Source of the DNA: Solea solea | Lineage: Eukaryota; Chordata; Actinopteri; Pleuronectiformes; Soleidae | Direction: 5' to 3' | NCBI RefSeq assembly: GCF_958295425.1 | Contig: NC_081149.1 | Location: forward strand, 23,680,821-23,744,820 | DNA: 64,000 nt | Shown: positions 36,375 through 47,171 of the stretch, piece by piece | Layout: every line of letters begins with the position of its first letter | Numbering within the stretch: position 1 is the first letter of the stretch | Notes under the pieces: generated by a model | The model's database searches: none | Told to the model about the DNA's origin: nothing | The model's input: the letters and a program-made list of their open reading frames with translations, nothing else | Translations under genes and position numbers: made by a program

Positions 36375-37067
36375 AGCGAGTGACAGCTGGCTGTCAGGCA
36401 GCAAATGAAAGAGCAGGGAAGTGACAGTCTGAACTATCTTACAGGCTGCACTCCATTTACACTGCTGTTACACTGTGGGACATGTTGTCATACATCCGAT
36501 TGTCTGAGAAGACACAGCCGCCTCTTTATTATGTTTTTTTTTTGCAGTTTTATATAGGCACCACTTTACAGTGATGGCATATCCTAATGCCATCTGCATT
36601 TAATGAGTCTGTGACACAAAGAAAACTGCCAAACGCCAGTAAAATGTGGAATCACGTTATACTGTGCGTGCGTATATTACGAAGCACATGTAATATGTCG
36701 ACAATATTGACTGTTTTCTCTCATAAAACAAGACAAGATTAAGAGTAAAAAGGTCACTTCAGTCCATGAGCTCCTCTCCAATTTCACCATCCATCATTTC
36801 CCTTTTCACACCATTTCATTTCAGCAATGCCCACATTTGTTTGTACTCTCCTTCTGTCCACCGTCCTCACCTCCAACATCAGCCCTTTCCCTCACTTTGA
36901 TTTCTTTGTTTAAGTTTATAACTTCAGCCTTTGTTTTTAATTTATGTTTTCCCCCCTTTTCTTATGTGTAATTCTCTGTTTTGTTGTTTGATTGTTCCGT
37001 GGCGCTGGTTCACTGTTGGCTGGCTGTGTGTGTGTTTCGGTGTGTCGTCACGGTGGGTGTTATCTAG
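34177..37067 (+). other. caskin1: caskin1 intron 10 (2.9 kb)
   Basis: Contains a MITE-like inverted-repeat element at 35731-35993 and a (CAG)n tract at 36340-36367. 34.2-35.7 kb and 36.4-37.0 kb hold nothing identifiable. Confidence 0.8.
35731..35993. mobile_element. Palindromic MITE-like element
   Basis: ctcggcatggcacggtt near the left is inverted as gagccatgccgtgccgtgg on the right, and gtttccactagta against accatagtggaaaagg. The central part has cctggtaccagg. A similar but more decayed block sits at 47405-47480 (gtttccaccaagcggtgtag). No coding capacity; family not assigned. Confidence 0.55.
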
Positions 37068-37313
37068 GTTTGGCCAGCACAGTCATTTGCACTCAACAGT
37101 TTCAAAAGATACCGCTGGTTCCCCCGGCGACGGTTGCCCCTGCCAACGCGGTAGTCAACGGCAACGACACCACGTTCCATCAGATCCATATCCTGCCTCC
37201 ACCGCCTCCTCCTCCACCACATTCCCATCAGCCACTGCTTCCACTTTTCACTTCCTTTGGCTATAACAGGTCGCCCGTGACAACCCCACAGGGAGACACA
37301 CCCACTGCCCCAG
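37068..37313 (+). CDS. caskin1: caskin1 exon 11: proline-rich linker, symmetric (phase 1-1) exon
   Basis: 246 nt, a multiple of three, entered and left in the same phase, so it can be skipped without a frameshift. It encodes LASTVICTQQFQKIPLVPPA, a VVNGNDTTFHQIHIL stretch, eight consecutive prolines, then a Ser/Thr/Pro-rich end (FGYNRSPVTTPQGDTPTAP). The acceptor is ttatctag and the donor GTACAC, with an (ATT)n tract just inside the intron. The human protein, as I recall it, passes from the SH3 to the CASK-binding motif without this segment, so it may be a fish-specific or alternatively used exon. Confidence 0.85.
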
Positions 37314-37342
37314 GTACACACCCCCTTTCATTATTATTATTC

Positions 37343-37382
<40 letters not shown>

Positions 37383-40300
37383 AACTTCATGGGATGCTTT
37401 CCTTTCCTCTGGTGTTTTTATTTATCGTCTGCCAGAATAAAAATTCATTTGGTCATGATGGTCATATTCCAATTGGTTTTGTAAATGTTGGAGGCATCCG
37501 ATAAAGTTTTCTGTTATAGATCATTATTTATGTAAATTTGTGTTAATATGTGTTGCTCATACTGTATAACTTTTGTTTTTCTGTTGTTGCTGTTCTCATC
37601 ACTGAGAGCCAGAGTCACATTTCAGATAGTTCTGGCCTGGTTTTGTAGCTCACTCAAAGCACATACTGAATTTAAGAGAAGAGAAATGTTTCTTAGTTAC
37701 TGCCCTCACACAGTAGTACTGTATATGCGTGTATTTGACATACACAGTCACACAGTGTATGTCCTATAACATAAAGGAGGTTGTTTAAATTTAAATGTTT
37801 AAACTCTAGACTGTAGTGATTTTTGACGTGATTTTTTTAACACGTCAGCTCTTAGAAGGATAAAAAGTCAACCACGAAACACTAAAGCACATTATTTTAA
37901 CATATAGAATTATCACGTGTTCTCCATTTAGATAAGTCTGTATGTAAACATTGTAAAGTCATGTTTTCATGCAGGTTTGCTTCAGCATGTATGTAAATAA
38001 AAGCGCAGCTTTTTAGGAGAGGAGAGATCATCCAAACAATAGATAAAGTACTAGTAGTAGCATCTGAGTAGTAGTAGTACTATTGTCTTGCAATTTAGCG
38101 TTATATTGATTTTAGGATATGGGAACAGAAAGAATAGATGTGCCCCAGAGTTTATTACAGTTGGTTTGTGCCTTAGTTATGTGTTTTGGTTTCCTGTTTT
38201 TTTTGTTTTACACTTATTTTTCCTTATTCCTTCCTTCCTTGTTGTGTTTTTCTTTCCCCTTTTCCTGCACATCATCACTGACCAACCATCCAACGACAAC
38301 CCGTCTAGTTCCTTACACACACAAGGCCCAGTACATAACTTTCCAACCAGACAGTGTGTTTTCTGTTATGTCCTTGTCCTGTGTGTTACTGTAACATCTG
38401 ATCATTTTAATACCGCTTTTAATACCAACCCTGCACTTAAACCCTCAGTCTGTTTGTACAGTATGTGTTAGTGTGGCGGACCCTCTATAGTTGTTAAGAT
38501 GAAATAACATCTAAGAAGACCACTGCTTGGTCATTTTAAAGAGATGTTTGAGCGTTGAGACTTTATTTTAAGGTTAGAGTTAGAGATCATGTTTATGTTG
38601 GGGTGGGGTTAAAGTGATATGTAGTAATAGCTGAGGTAGGGTTAGTGACCAGGAAGTCCTCACAAGTACAGAAAGACAAGGGTGTGTGTGTGTGTGAGAG
38701 AGAGAGGGGGGGAGAGAGTTTGTGTGTTTTGGGGGGTTGTTAGGCTTTGGAGAGGGGAAGAAGTCAAGTTAAGTTCACTTCATTTTCATCTGAAACCAAT
38801 GTCTCCTGAAACAGGAGAGCAGGTATTTTGTTCTTAACAGTCGCTGACATCATGACTTTCTTATCAGAAATACATGCTGAAATAAGGTGTTACATTAAAT
38901 AATTTCTAAGTGATTAAGTGTGACGTGTCAAGTGTTATTTAAGAGACAAAATGTCACCCTGAATGTTTTTTTGGAGGTAAGGTATTTGCTGATATATTTT
39001 TTCTTCCAATGGGAACCTTAGCTCGTTATGCCATTTTGTCTCCTCCAGAAGAATAAATCACTTTTCCTATCATACGGTAAGTATTAAAATACAAATGCAG
39101 CTTCCAAATAAAGGATAATGTATGTCGGAGTACAATCCATCCTACATACACAAAATAATATTAGTCGAATTAAAAGCTGCTTTTGAAAATAAACAGAAAT
39201 CACTCATTCGGGCAAGGTCAACTGGAGCGATGCAAAATGGCTACGAGAAGGCACTGTGAAGCGATATATGTGTTATCTCTAGAGCACTGTTGGTCACACC
39301 CATAAACCATTGATAATCCCTGATTATGGTTATAATGGTTTATGACACTCTCCAAATGCACTACAGCAGCCCCATTCAAGGCTTACATATATAATCACAC
39401 ATTAACGGATGCATTATATATGTATATGTATGTACATTATAGCATATACATGTGTATAAACACATATATTCATGTTATGGATTTATTTATGTACTGCGAG
39501 TATATAAATGTTTTCATATATCTATAGACAGTATATGCTGTATTTTCTCTGTGTGTGTGAGTATGAAAGTGTGGTGTGTAAGTGAGTTTGAAATGTAAAT
39601 GCTTCTTGAGCCCAACCCCCTGCTCTCCCACTGGCCCCTCTGTCACTCTTGTGTTTTTGTGGATAACTTCAAATTAAACTAAAGATTTTATATCAACCAT
39701 CAAGATTGGAACACAGTTAAGGGAGGAATATAAAGCAAATTTGTCCGTTACAATAAATTCTAGATTCTGGATTTTGGATATCTTTGTTATAAAATATATG
39801 AAAAAATTGTTAATAATAGTTAGTAATATGTACAGCTTAACCACCTGATTGAAATCTGGTCGTTAGGGTTAGGGACGGAAATCACTGTCCAGATAAAAGT
39901 AATAAATACATTGCCCAGCAATTCTGCGATAATCCATTTATTTCAACACAATTATATAATGATAAATCAAGATATCTGTCTAACTGAAGAATTAAAACTG
40001 CCCCTAAAAAGTCAAGCATGTAATCTGGACGTGTAAATCTTTCTTTCAACTTCAACGTTTCACTTCTTTGGCCATTTAACTTCTGTTTCAACTTCACATT
40101 ATTCTTATTCCTGTGATAAAAGGTGATGCTGTAAATCAGATTGGTGCGGAGATCTGTTCAGAGTGACATATTTTTGTAAATAATACATAGTTGTATATAT
40201 TCATTTCCCACCCCTTTATACATTAGACCAGGGCTGTCAAATTCATTTTAGTTCAGAGGCCACATACAGCGCAATTAGATCTCAAGTGGGCCGGACCAGT

Positions 40301-41084
40301 AAAATAATAGCATAATAACTTATAAACAACAAGAACTCCTAATTTTTCCCTTTGTTTTACAAAACATATGATGAACAACCATACATTTCTTATACAGTAT
40401 ATCTAGAATAGTATGCTTAATTTACGATTTACATGTGCACATTACAACTTACAGATCACAGTGGATTTATAGGATTCTTTTATAGAATTTTACATTATGA
40501 TTGAATTTGTCCTGCGGGCTGGGTTGGACCCATTGGTGGGCCGGCTCTGGCCCGCGGGCCGTATGTTTGACACCCCTTTATTAGACAGTTCAAGTAAGAA
40601 CACATCTTAGATGTTTATAGACGCATTGGAGGGAAAATCTGATATCAATGTGATTAAATAGTAAACTAAATCGTTTCATCTGAACAATGGATCGAATGGA
40701 CACAATTATAATCGGACTTCGCCCCCCTGGACTTCCTGTCAGGTCCACTGAGTTCTTTTCTTATCTAGTTTAGCTCAGTTTGTTTTTATTGCCTACAACT
40801 TAAATGTTTAATATTACATTAGCCTCATTTATAACAAATGCCAGCAACTCACCAGTAAACACGGCAGAATGAATCTTGTACTGAAATCCACCACTTGGCC
40901 AGAAACACAACTCAACATGCTAACTTTGCATCGTGACTGTTGGCTGTAAGTAGCTAACTGTATGCTAACGCGTATATGACTATAACATTCCCCCGAAATG
41001 GCTTCTGGTAGCCAAAGGATAGCATTGACTCCTAGGCCAGTTGAAGGTCCCTGTAGTGGCTAACAGTGGTATTCTGTGTTGAAG
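37314..41084 (+). other. caskin1: caskin1 intron 11 (3.8 kb)
   Basis: (ATT)n at 37331-37380 lies right after the donor. A dispersed GT-tailed repeat is at 38560-38690 and a hAT-type MITE at 40229-40577. Other stretches show nothing identifiable. Confidence 0.8.
40229..40577 (+). mobile_element. hAT-type MITE (about 350 bp)
   Basis: The left end cagggctgtcaaattcattt is inverted at the right end as tatgtttgacacccc. The left half has gtgggccggaccagtaaaat and the right half ggtgggccggctctggcccg. A 7-bp attagac motif flanks both sides, a possible decayed 8-bp target duplication. Related end fragments lie at 15256 and 16574. Confidence 0.65.
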
Positions 41085-41189
41085 GTTGTCGCGGTTCAGA
41101 GGCAAGTCCTCACAGCTCTCCCACCCAGTCCAGCGGGCCCCATGGAGGCTCCAACGAAGAGATCTGGGTACTGCGCAAACCCGTGGCAG
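41085..41189 (+). CDS. caskin1: caskin1 exon 12: CASK-binding motif EEIWVLRK
   Basis: 105 nt: CRGSEASPHSSPTQSSGPHG, then GSNEEIWVLRKPVAG across the donor GTAACT. EEIWVLRK is the short peptide through which caskin1 (like Mint1) docks on the CASK CaM-kinase domain, with Trp-Val as the key pair. The acceptor is uncertain: the AG before 41085 (tgttgaag) and the AG before 41100 (ggttcag) both keep the frame and differ by 5 residues (CRGSE). The downstream part is secure. Confidence 0.92.
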
Positions 41190-41761
41190 GTAACTAAGCC
41201 GCGCTGCGCTGAACCCTCGACTCCTGACTCCTAAAGCTCTAACCAGGGCTCAAACAGTATCTGACATCCGTTCAAAAAAAGGCTTTTCTGACTTGGCACT
41301 AGCTTTCTAGTGTCTATTCCCTAAAGATCAGAATCCACCCATCCGTGACTTCAAGCTCAAAGATGATGCGGAGTGAAGGCTTTCAGATACTCTTTGACTT
41401 GCTCCTGACAGTCTCCCATGTCCTGCTTCTGATCCCTTCATCTATACAGTAGTTTAGCTGAACTCAGAGGCCTCAGTGTGTAGGACTGCAGCCATCTGCA
41501 TTGGTCTACAGTCTGTGAGTGTGTCTGGATGTCAGTGGATGTACGGACAGAGAGGGAAAGTGAGAGAAAAGTATGTGTGTGTGTATGTGTATGGAAGGGT
41601 GAAACGGTGTGTCTTGTTTACTCCACCACAGTTTGTCCTTCAGTCGTCCAACTGTCCGTCAGTCTGTCTATCAGTCACTCTCATCCAATCACATGCTGAC
41701 CAGTGCATTTCAGTGGAGAGTCACACTTTTTACCACTTTGTTTGGACGTCAGCTAAACCAC

Positions 41762-41802
<41 letters not shown>

Positions 41803-41937
41803 GTGCGTGTCTGTATGCATCCATCTGTTTGTTGCATGTGTGTTTTTGAATGCATAAAATCTATGTTTTGTTTGGGTGGTTGCATGCAACATGCGTGTGA
41901 CTGTATGTGTGAATGTTTTGTATGTGTGGTCGTGTGG

Positions 41938-41970
<33 letters not shown>

Positions 41971-41974
41971 GCAG
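41190..41974 (+). other. caskin1: caskin1 intron 12 (785 bp), GT-rich 3' end
   Basis: (GT)n tracts at 41766-41800 and 41939-41969, the second ending 5 nt before exon 13. The open frames across it are Cys/Val repeat artefacts apart from exon 13 itself. Confidence 0.85.
41939..41969 (+). promoter_or_regulatory. (GT)n tract at the exon 13 acceptor
   Basis: GT array directly followed by ttgcag and exon 13; no CT-rich tract is present. Confidence 0.7.
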
Positions 41975-42093
41975 GTGGAGACCGCAGCAGTATGGGCAGT
42001 TCTGGCAGTGTCAACAGTGTGAGGTCATCGGGCAGTGGTCAGAGCGCCGCCAGTGCCGCACACATCCTACATGCACAAGCAGAAGGAGTTAAG
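41975..42093 (+). CDS. caskin1: caskin1 exon 13: Ser/Gly-rich linker
   Basis: 119 nt after a (GT)n tract ending ttgcag. It encodes GDRSSMGSSGSVNSVRSSGS, then GQSAASAAHILHAQAEGVK, phase 0, donor GTATGT. The HxLHAxxEGVK end matches caskin1. A (CA)-rich stretch follows the donor. Confidence 0.94.
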
Positions 42094-42753
42094 GTATGTT
42101 GTGCATGCACGTGCACACACACTCACACACATATACGTATACATACAGTAATAATACATTTATAAATTTAAAGGTGGACCAAAAAATGGGTTTTAATTTG
42201 GGTGATACTGAGTTCTGATTATCCAATAGAGAGTGGGATTGGGAATTTCTAAAGTTAATGCACAAATAAGATTTTAATAACCTCAGCGCAGACAAAACTT
42301 CTCATGTGTGCCCCCATATGTGATCTCTGACGCCCCTCTGTGGGGGGCTTGGACCTCATTTTGGTAACCATTGGTTTACTCCATCAAGTAATTGATAAAC
42401 CATTTATTCCAGAGGATCTTAATACTCGTTGCACCACTAACGAATAGTGAATGAACACTTCTGCACACCTTTACACACATGTTAAATAGTACACTTTGAA
42501 TTACTACCATGCCCTTGAATTTATCATTAAAACTGCACTTGAACTCAAGTGAAAGGAGCGACACACCCACTGTGATTTATCATCATACACTGTGTAAAGC
42601 ACCAAGATCCTCACTTCTTTGATTCTCCCCTCATATCAGATGAGTATCGCTGCTGTGTTGAGTGAAAAAAACGCCGATTAATTTTAATATATCAACTTTG
42701 TACAGTGTGTGTGATTACAGCTTGTTTTGTTGGTCCAATGTGTGTATTTACAG
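42094..42753 (+). other. caskin1: caskin1 intron 13 (660 bp)
   Basis: CA-rich stretch at 42112-42132 close to the donor, and short GT runs (42703-42712, 42739-42746) near the acceptor, a weaker version of the intron 3 arrangement. Otherwise unremarkable. Confidence 0.75.
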
Positions 42754-42835
42754 CTTCTAGCCACAGTGTTGTCCCAGTCTGCCAAAGCTAAGGAGCATCT
42801 CCTGGAGCAGTCAAAGTCTGTGGATCAGCCTGCAG
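42754..42835 (+). CDS. caskin1: caskin1 exon 14: linker LLATVLSQ...
   Basis: 82 nt: LLATVLSQSAKAKEHLLEQ then SKSVDQPA, ending with 1 nt of Gly. EGVK|LLATVLSQ across the exon 13-14 junction is the caskin1 sequence. Acceptor tatttacag, donor GTACGA. Confidence 0.94.
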
Positions 42836-43227
42836 GTACGACAGTGTCACATTCATAAACTCACAGTCATGATATGAAATTTGTTTCTCCAACCAAGCAG
42901 TAAGACGCAAAATCAGCTCGTCTGGTAGAGATGTCTTCTGACACACACTTGTACACACACACATACACAGATCTTGGCTGGGTTAAGAGACAGATGGCCA
43001 AGGCAGGGGCTGTAGGAGGACGTGTACAGGATGGTGATTGGTTAAGATTGTTTGTTATATCTTTGATGATTGGTTATTTGTCAAAGCAATGAAGGAGGCT
43101 GACCAGAAACCAGTTGGTGGAGAAGGGTAGAGGTCAGGTAGCATGATGAGGAAACTCATCTGTTGATCAGAGCATGTTTACAGTGATAGCGCAGCTTGAA
43201 ATCGGCCAATGGTATCTCTCCCAGCAG
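42836..43227 (+). other. caskin1: caskin1 intron 14 (392 bp)
   Basis: No recognisable feature apart from a short CA run near 42954. It ends in the tandem cagcag acceptor. Confidence 0.8.
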
Positions 43228-43337
43228 GTTCCGCCAGCTCCTCTCGGACATCGAGCCAATCGGGTTGTCCCCTGCACGAAGCGCCGCCTTATGACGCCAC
43301 AGCAACCAGGAAGGGGGAGGGTCCAGGCGAGGGGAAG
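43228..43337 (+). CDS. caskin1: caskin1 exon 15: linker before SAM1
   Basis: 110 nt: SASSSRTSSQSGCPLHEAPP, then YDATATRKGEGPGEGK, phase 0, donor GTAGGA. The acceptor is a tandem NAGNAG (cagcag), so a second product starting at 43225 would carry one extra Ala. The closing EGK joins to SSEAV of exon 16, as in caskin1. Confidence 0.88.
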
Positions 43338-43886
43338 GTAGGACAATCCCAAAATTCCACAGATTCTCTGTAAAGACACACAAGAAAGGAGAAAGTCACC
43401 ACCATCAAAGAGTCTGTTATGTAACTGCAGCGTGATGAGAATGTAGCTCCTCAGTCACCGAAATCGCCAACACTCTCCCTCACTTGTGCATTCACACTTA
43501 TAGTTGATACAAACGTACATACATACACCAAGATGACCCAGCGGTTTCTCTCGCAACTGGCCTCGTCTGTGCTGCGAGTGTTTGGATGCAGCCACGATAC
43601 GGTAAGTGTGTGTGTGTGTGTGTTTGAAGGATTCTCTATGGGATCCTGTAAGAGTTTTTAAACCAGGAATCTTGTGAGTGAGTGTGTGTGAGAGAATCCT
43701 GTCCTTCTCACATCTATCTACTACCTGCTGTCCATCATTATTCACTCCTTTTAGTTGCAGCTTTTCTTCTTCCATTGCAGTATTTTCCTCTTTTGCTGAG
43801 ACTCAAATCGTTGATGGGGGCACCTCAGGCAATCATAGCACGATAGCAGAGTAAAGATATCAGCTTGTGTGATATTTCATATTTGG

Positions 43887-43920
<34 letters not shown>

Positions 43921-45551
43921 GTGTGCTGGCAGGTGACTAGTACAGTGTGGGTAGACTAGCTTGACACAAGATGTGAGAAATCGGAGCTCATAGCGTAATG
44001 TACAGTGAGCTGTCATTTACTGTAGTGTGTGTGTGTTTGATGAGTTATAAATGCAGGGACCTACATTCAAATTCATATCTCATTATATAGTAATTAAAAT
44101 GTTGATAAATTAAGGAGCAATGGAGCATATTTAAACAGCAGGTGGCTGTTGTCGTCGAGTGTGAGGTGCCTGTGTGTGTGTGTGTATGTGTGTGCTGTCA
44201 TGTAAGCCATGTTATCATGGCCATCTGTTAGCTAGAGTCCTGGTTTCTATTCCTAATAGTTTCCCTGGGCAGGGTAAAGAGGAAAAAAGAGGGGTGGTGG
44301 GCTTTTAGGGAGAATGTGTTTCAAGGAATGTGTCTCAAGGAAATTATGCAGAAAAGGAGGAACTAATGTGAAGAGAGGTGCAGAATGGGAATGACAAAAT
44401 AGACTTTTAGAGTGTGGGAGTTTGAAATGGTGTGGGATGAAGTCCTACTGTAGTTAAGCCTCGTCCTGGAGCTCCTGCTTTCATCAGCATTAGCATTTAA
44501 AGCAGGACATTGCAGAAATCATCGGCTATTTTAAGCAGGTCATACTGTTTCTCCGTGGCCTGGATGGCGTCGCATCAGCTATTGATGAATCCATCACTAT
44601 AAAAACCTCCCTTGGTTCTATCAAGTGATCCTAAATCAGGATACACCAGTCAAATGTCAAGAATGTTGTAATAAACACAATGTACAAATGTCTTATAGGT
44701 AACATCGATGTAAACAGGAAACTGTAGTAACATAAGTTCATCCACTGAACCCTTTTGCACTAACTGTGGAACTAACAAAGTTTATAGGGATGCAGCTAAC
44801 CCTAGAAATAACAACTCCATATTTGTAGTGTGTCAGTAGTCATAGTGTTATGTGACATTTCTCTAATTGCCCTTCTCTGATGTTCCATCTCTATAAAATA
44901 CAGGGTTTTTAAATTACACATCTTCTGGTGGAGTTGACATTTACATTTGGGGAATGTTAATAAAAACTTCACATCAACCAAACCAAAATTATTCTAAAAA
45001 TGTGAGAATATTTCAGGAGAGGTTTTTACTTGAGAGGACGTTTGTGACAGTGAGCTCACACGGTATGTTTCTAGTAGTTGCAACAATCTCTGTAAAGCAA
45101 AATACAATAAATAGATAGATTTAAAAAAAAAAAAAAATTAAATAAAACAATGCAAATTCTATTTTGCATTTTGTAATTTATAGAGATTATAGAGATATAG
45201 ATTTTATAGAGTATCTTATAGTTGTTAATCTGTAGCACTTGCTGGAACATACCACTTGGATGGGCCTTCTTCCTTCCTAATTTAAGCCTGGTTTTCACTA
45301 CATGGCCAAGCAGAGCTAACCAGGGCTAATGCTTTGACCTTATCAGCCAGCGACTCATTCATCAAAAAATGTAAACAATTCTGTCCGTAGCACAGATATA
45401 AAGAAAATACAAATGTACATGATCCAAGGAAAATAAAATCATGCTATAGTGAGTATTTAATGGCCCTGCTTGACCATGCTGAGGAAAAGTGGCTGTTGAC
45501 AAAGCAGACATGGAGCCAGTGACAGCATGCCCCCTGTCTTCTCTCCCGTAG
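43338..45551 (+). other. caskin1: caskin1 intron 15 (2.2 kb)
   Basis: Contains the candidate exon 43431-43601, (GT)n tracts at 43606-43622 and 43888-43924, and A-rich sequence at 45121-45145. 44.1-45.5 kb is unremarkable. Confidence 0.8.
43431..43601 (+). other. Candidate alternative caskin1 exon (unproven)
   Basis: Between exons 15 and 16 a 57-codon stretch is open in the caskin1 phase: a possible acceptor (taactgcag) before 43431 and a perfect donor ACG|GTAAGT at 43602, phase 0-0, 171 nt. It also holds an ATG at 43533 giving MTQRFLSQLASSVLRVFGCS then HDT before the donor, so it could instead be an alternative first exon feeding SAM1 in frame. The peptide matches no caskin segment I know. 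An open run of this length could arise by chance, and the acceptor pyrimidine tract is weak. Confidence 0.25.
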
Positions 45552-45662
45552 AGCTCAGAGGCCGTTGTCCAATGGCTGAGCGACTTTCAGCTGCAGGTCT
45601 ACGCTCCAAACTTCGTGGGTGCTGGGTATGACTTGCCCACCATTAGTCGAATGACCCCAGAG
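45552..45662 (+). CDS. caskin1: caskin1 exon 16: SAM domain 1, first part
   Basis: 111 nt, phase 0 on both sides, acceptor ctctcccgtag, donor GTAAGG. It encodes [20 protein letters not shown] and then [17 protein letters not shown], helices 1-4 of a SAM domain, which in caskins mediates polymerisation. Confidence 0.96.
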
Positions 45663-46279
45663 GTAAGGCAACTGAACCCTGACTGAACTGAACCCTCAAC
45701 CCCAGAGAGGTCGCAGGCACCTCCAAGGACCACAATGGCAACAAATGTGATTTGTGCTGTCCTTGATGTTTGCAAGATGCATGTTTGGAATACAATGATC
45801 AAACAAGCACAGTTCATTTCATGGCAAAATAATACGGTTTTTACATTGTGTAAATAAAAAATATTTGCAAGACTAAGGGGATTTAAAGACACCAAATAAT
45901 AATAATAATGATAGACCAAATAACCAAAGCCTCCTGTTACAATGTAGCTAAAGTAATGTGACATTTCATAAAACAGCACATGTTCACTTACTTGTCAAAG
46001 GTTAGATGAGAAGAAATACCACTCACACTTGTAAGTCACATAAATATGAAGATAACACTGTCATCACACTGATTACTTGTTCTCTCTTTAGTCTTTGTGT
46101 TACGCTGTGCTACTCGAGCTGCTGCTGGTGCCGTAACATTTACTCTAGAAGTACTAGTGTGCGCTTGATATCAGACCAGAACATTCCAGTGTTGCCACTG
46201 AAAATGTACATTTCCTTATTACCTCAGTCTGAGGTGTTAAATCATTTCAAAAATTAAATACAGTGTTCACTTTGATCTA

Positions 46280-46409
46280 CGGTGCCCCTAAAGGGACATG
46301 GGGGGAAAAAAATTAAAATGAAACGTTTTTGGTGCACCAGAAAGTATCTTGTGCGCATGAGAAACATTTTATTTTTTAATTTTTTCCCCATGTCCCTTTA
46401 GGGGCTCCG
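46280..46409. mobile_element. Short palindromic MITE, TA-flanked
   Basis: 130 bp, almost a perfect hairpin: cggtgcccctaaagggacat on the left is the inverse of atgtccctttaggggctccg on the right, continuing through A/T-rich arms. TA at 46278-46279 and at 46410-46411 fits a TA target duplication (Tc1/mariner or similar). No coding capacity. Confidence 0.75.
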
Positions 46410-46998
46410 TATGGATCTAATGGCTCTCAAAACCTTGTGATAAAATCATAAAACAGTATATGCAATGAACCCTTGCTCTGGAACAAGCGTTGTGTGTGTG
46501 TGAGAGAGGGAGAGATGAGAGTTGAATGTTCATGTTTTGTCTTTAAAGGTGTGTTTGTGTGTTTCCACCACTACCAAATAATTACACAATCTAAAATAAT
46601 CACGCATTGACAGGATGATGTGCTGATTTGTTTTGAAGATTTGAATTTAAGTGATAAGATGGAGAATCGAGGTGAATGACTTCCCGTCGGTGCTTCCTTT
46701 TCACTCAGGCAATTTATTTTGCTCTCATTGCTTTTCTGCACTTCTTTTGATTTTGAGACATTTACATTGCTTCTCTTTTCTCCTCAACTGGCAAAAACTT
46801 TCATTAGATCTCCTGCTGTCTCTTGTGTGTGTGTGTATGTGTGTGTGTGTGTGTGTGTGTGCGCGCACGTGAGTGTGTGTTTGTGAGGACATGAGAGAGA
46901 AACTGCTGGTGTACTGGAAAATTGAAGGTTCATTGTGGAGAACAAGCCTGCTCATGCCACTACTGCATCTACAAAAATATGGGTGTATTTGTTCATTT

Positions 46999-47015
46999 GT
47001 GTATGTGTGTGTGTG
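46999..47015 (+). promoter_or_regulatory. (GT)n tract at the exon 17 acceptor
   Basis: gtgtatgtgtgtgtgtgtag leads straight into exon 17 with no pyrimidine tract. Confidence 0.65.
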
Positions 47016-47018
47016 TAG

Positions 47019-47120
47019 GATCTGACGGCCATTGGAATAACTAAACCAGGTCACCGAAAGAAAATGACATCTGAGATAAACAAGATGAGTGTGACTGAGT
47101 GGCTGCCTGATCAGAAACCT
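47019..47120 (+). CDS. caskin1: caskin1 exon 17: SAM domain 1, second part
   Basis: 102 nt: [20 protein letters not shown], then [14 protein letters not shown], phase 0, donor GTGAGT. It contains the SAM signature [14 protein letters not shown] and the C-terminal helix. The acceptor tgtgtgtgtag lies directly after a (GT)n tract and the donor is followed by (CA)n. The exon for the second SAM domain should follow, but none was found between here and the window end. Confidence 0.96.
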
Positions 47121-47136
47121 GTGAGTAAGACCCAAG

Positions 47137-47171
<35 letters not shown>

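Larger units (their letters stand above)
45663..47018 (+). other. caskin1: caskin1 intron 16 (1.4 kb)
   Basis: Contains the palindromic MITE at 46280, (GT)n at 46824-46862, and a GT tract at 46999-47015 forming the exon 17 acceptor context. Confidence 0.82.

Noticed and set aside
36931..37266. Alternative frame overlapping exon 11
   Set aside because: A shadow of the true exon 11 frame; only the frame used here continues the SH3 and the CASK-binding exon.
41476..42165. 229-codon open frame over the exon 13 region
   Set aside because: Mostly GT-repeat translation. Only the exon 13 portion (41975-42093) is real coding sequence, supported by splice sites and homology.
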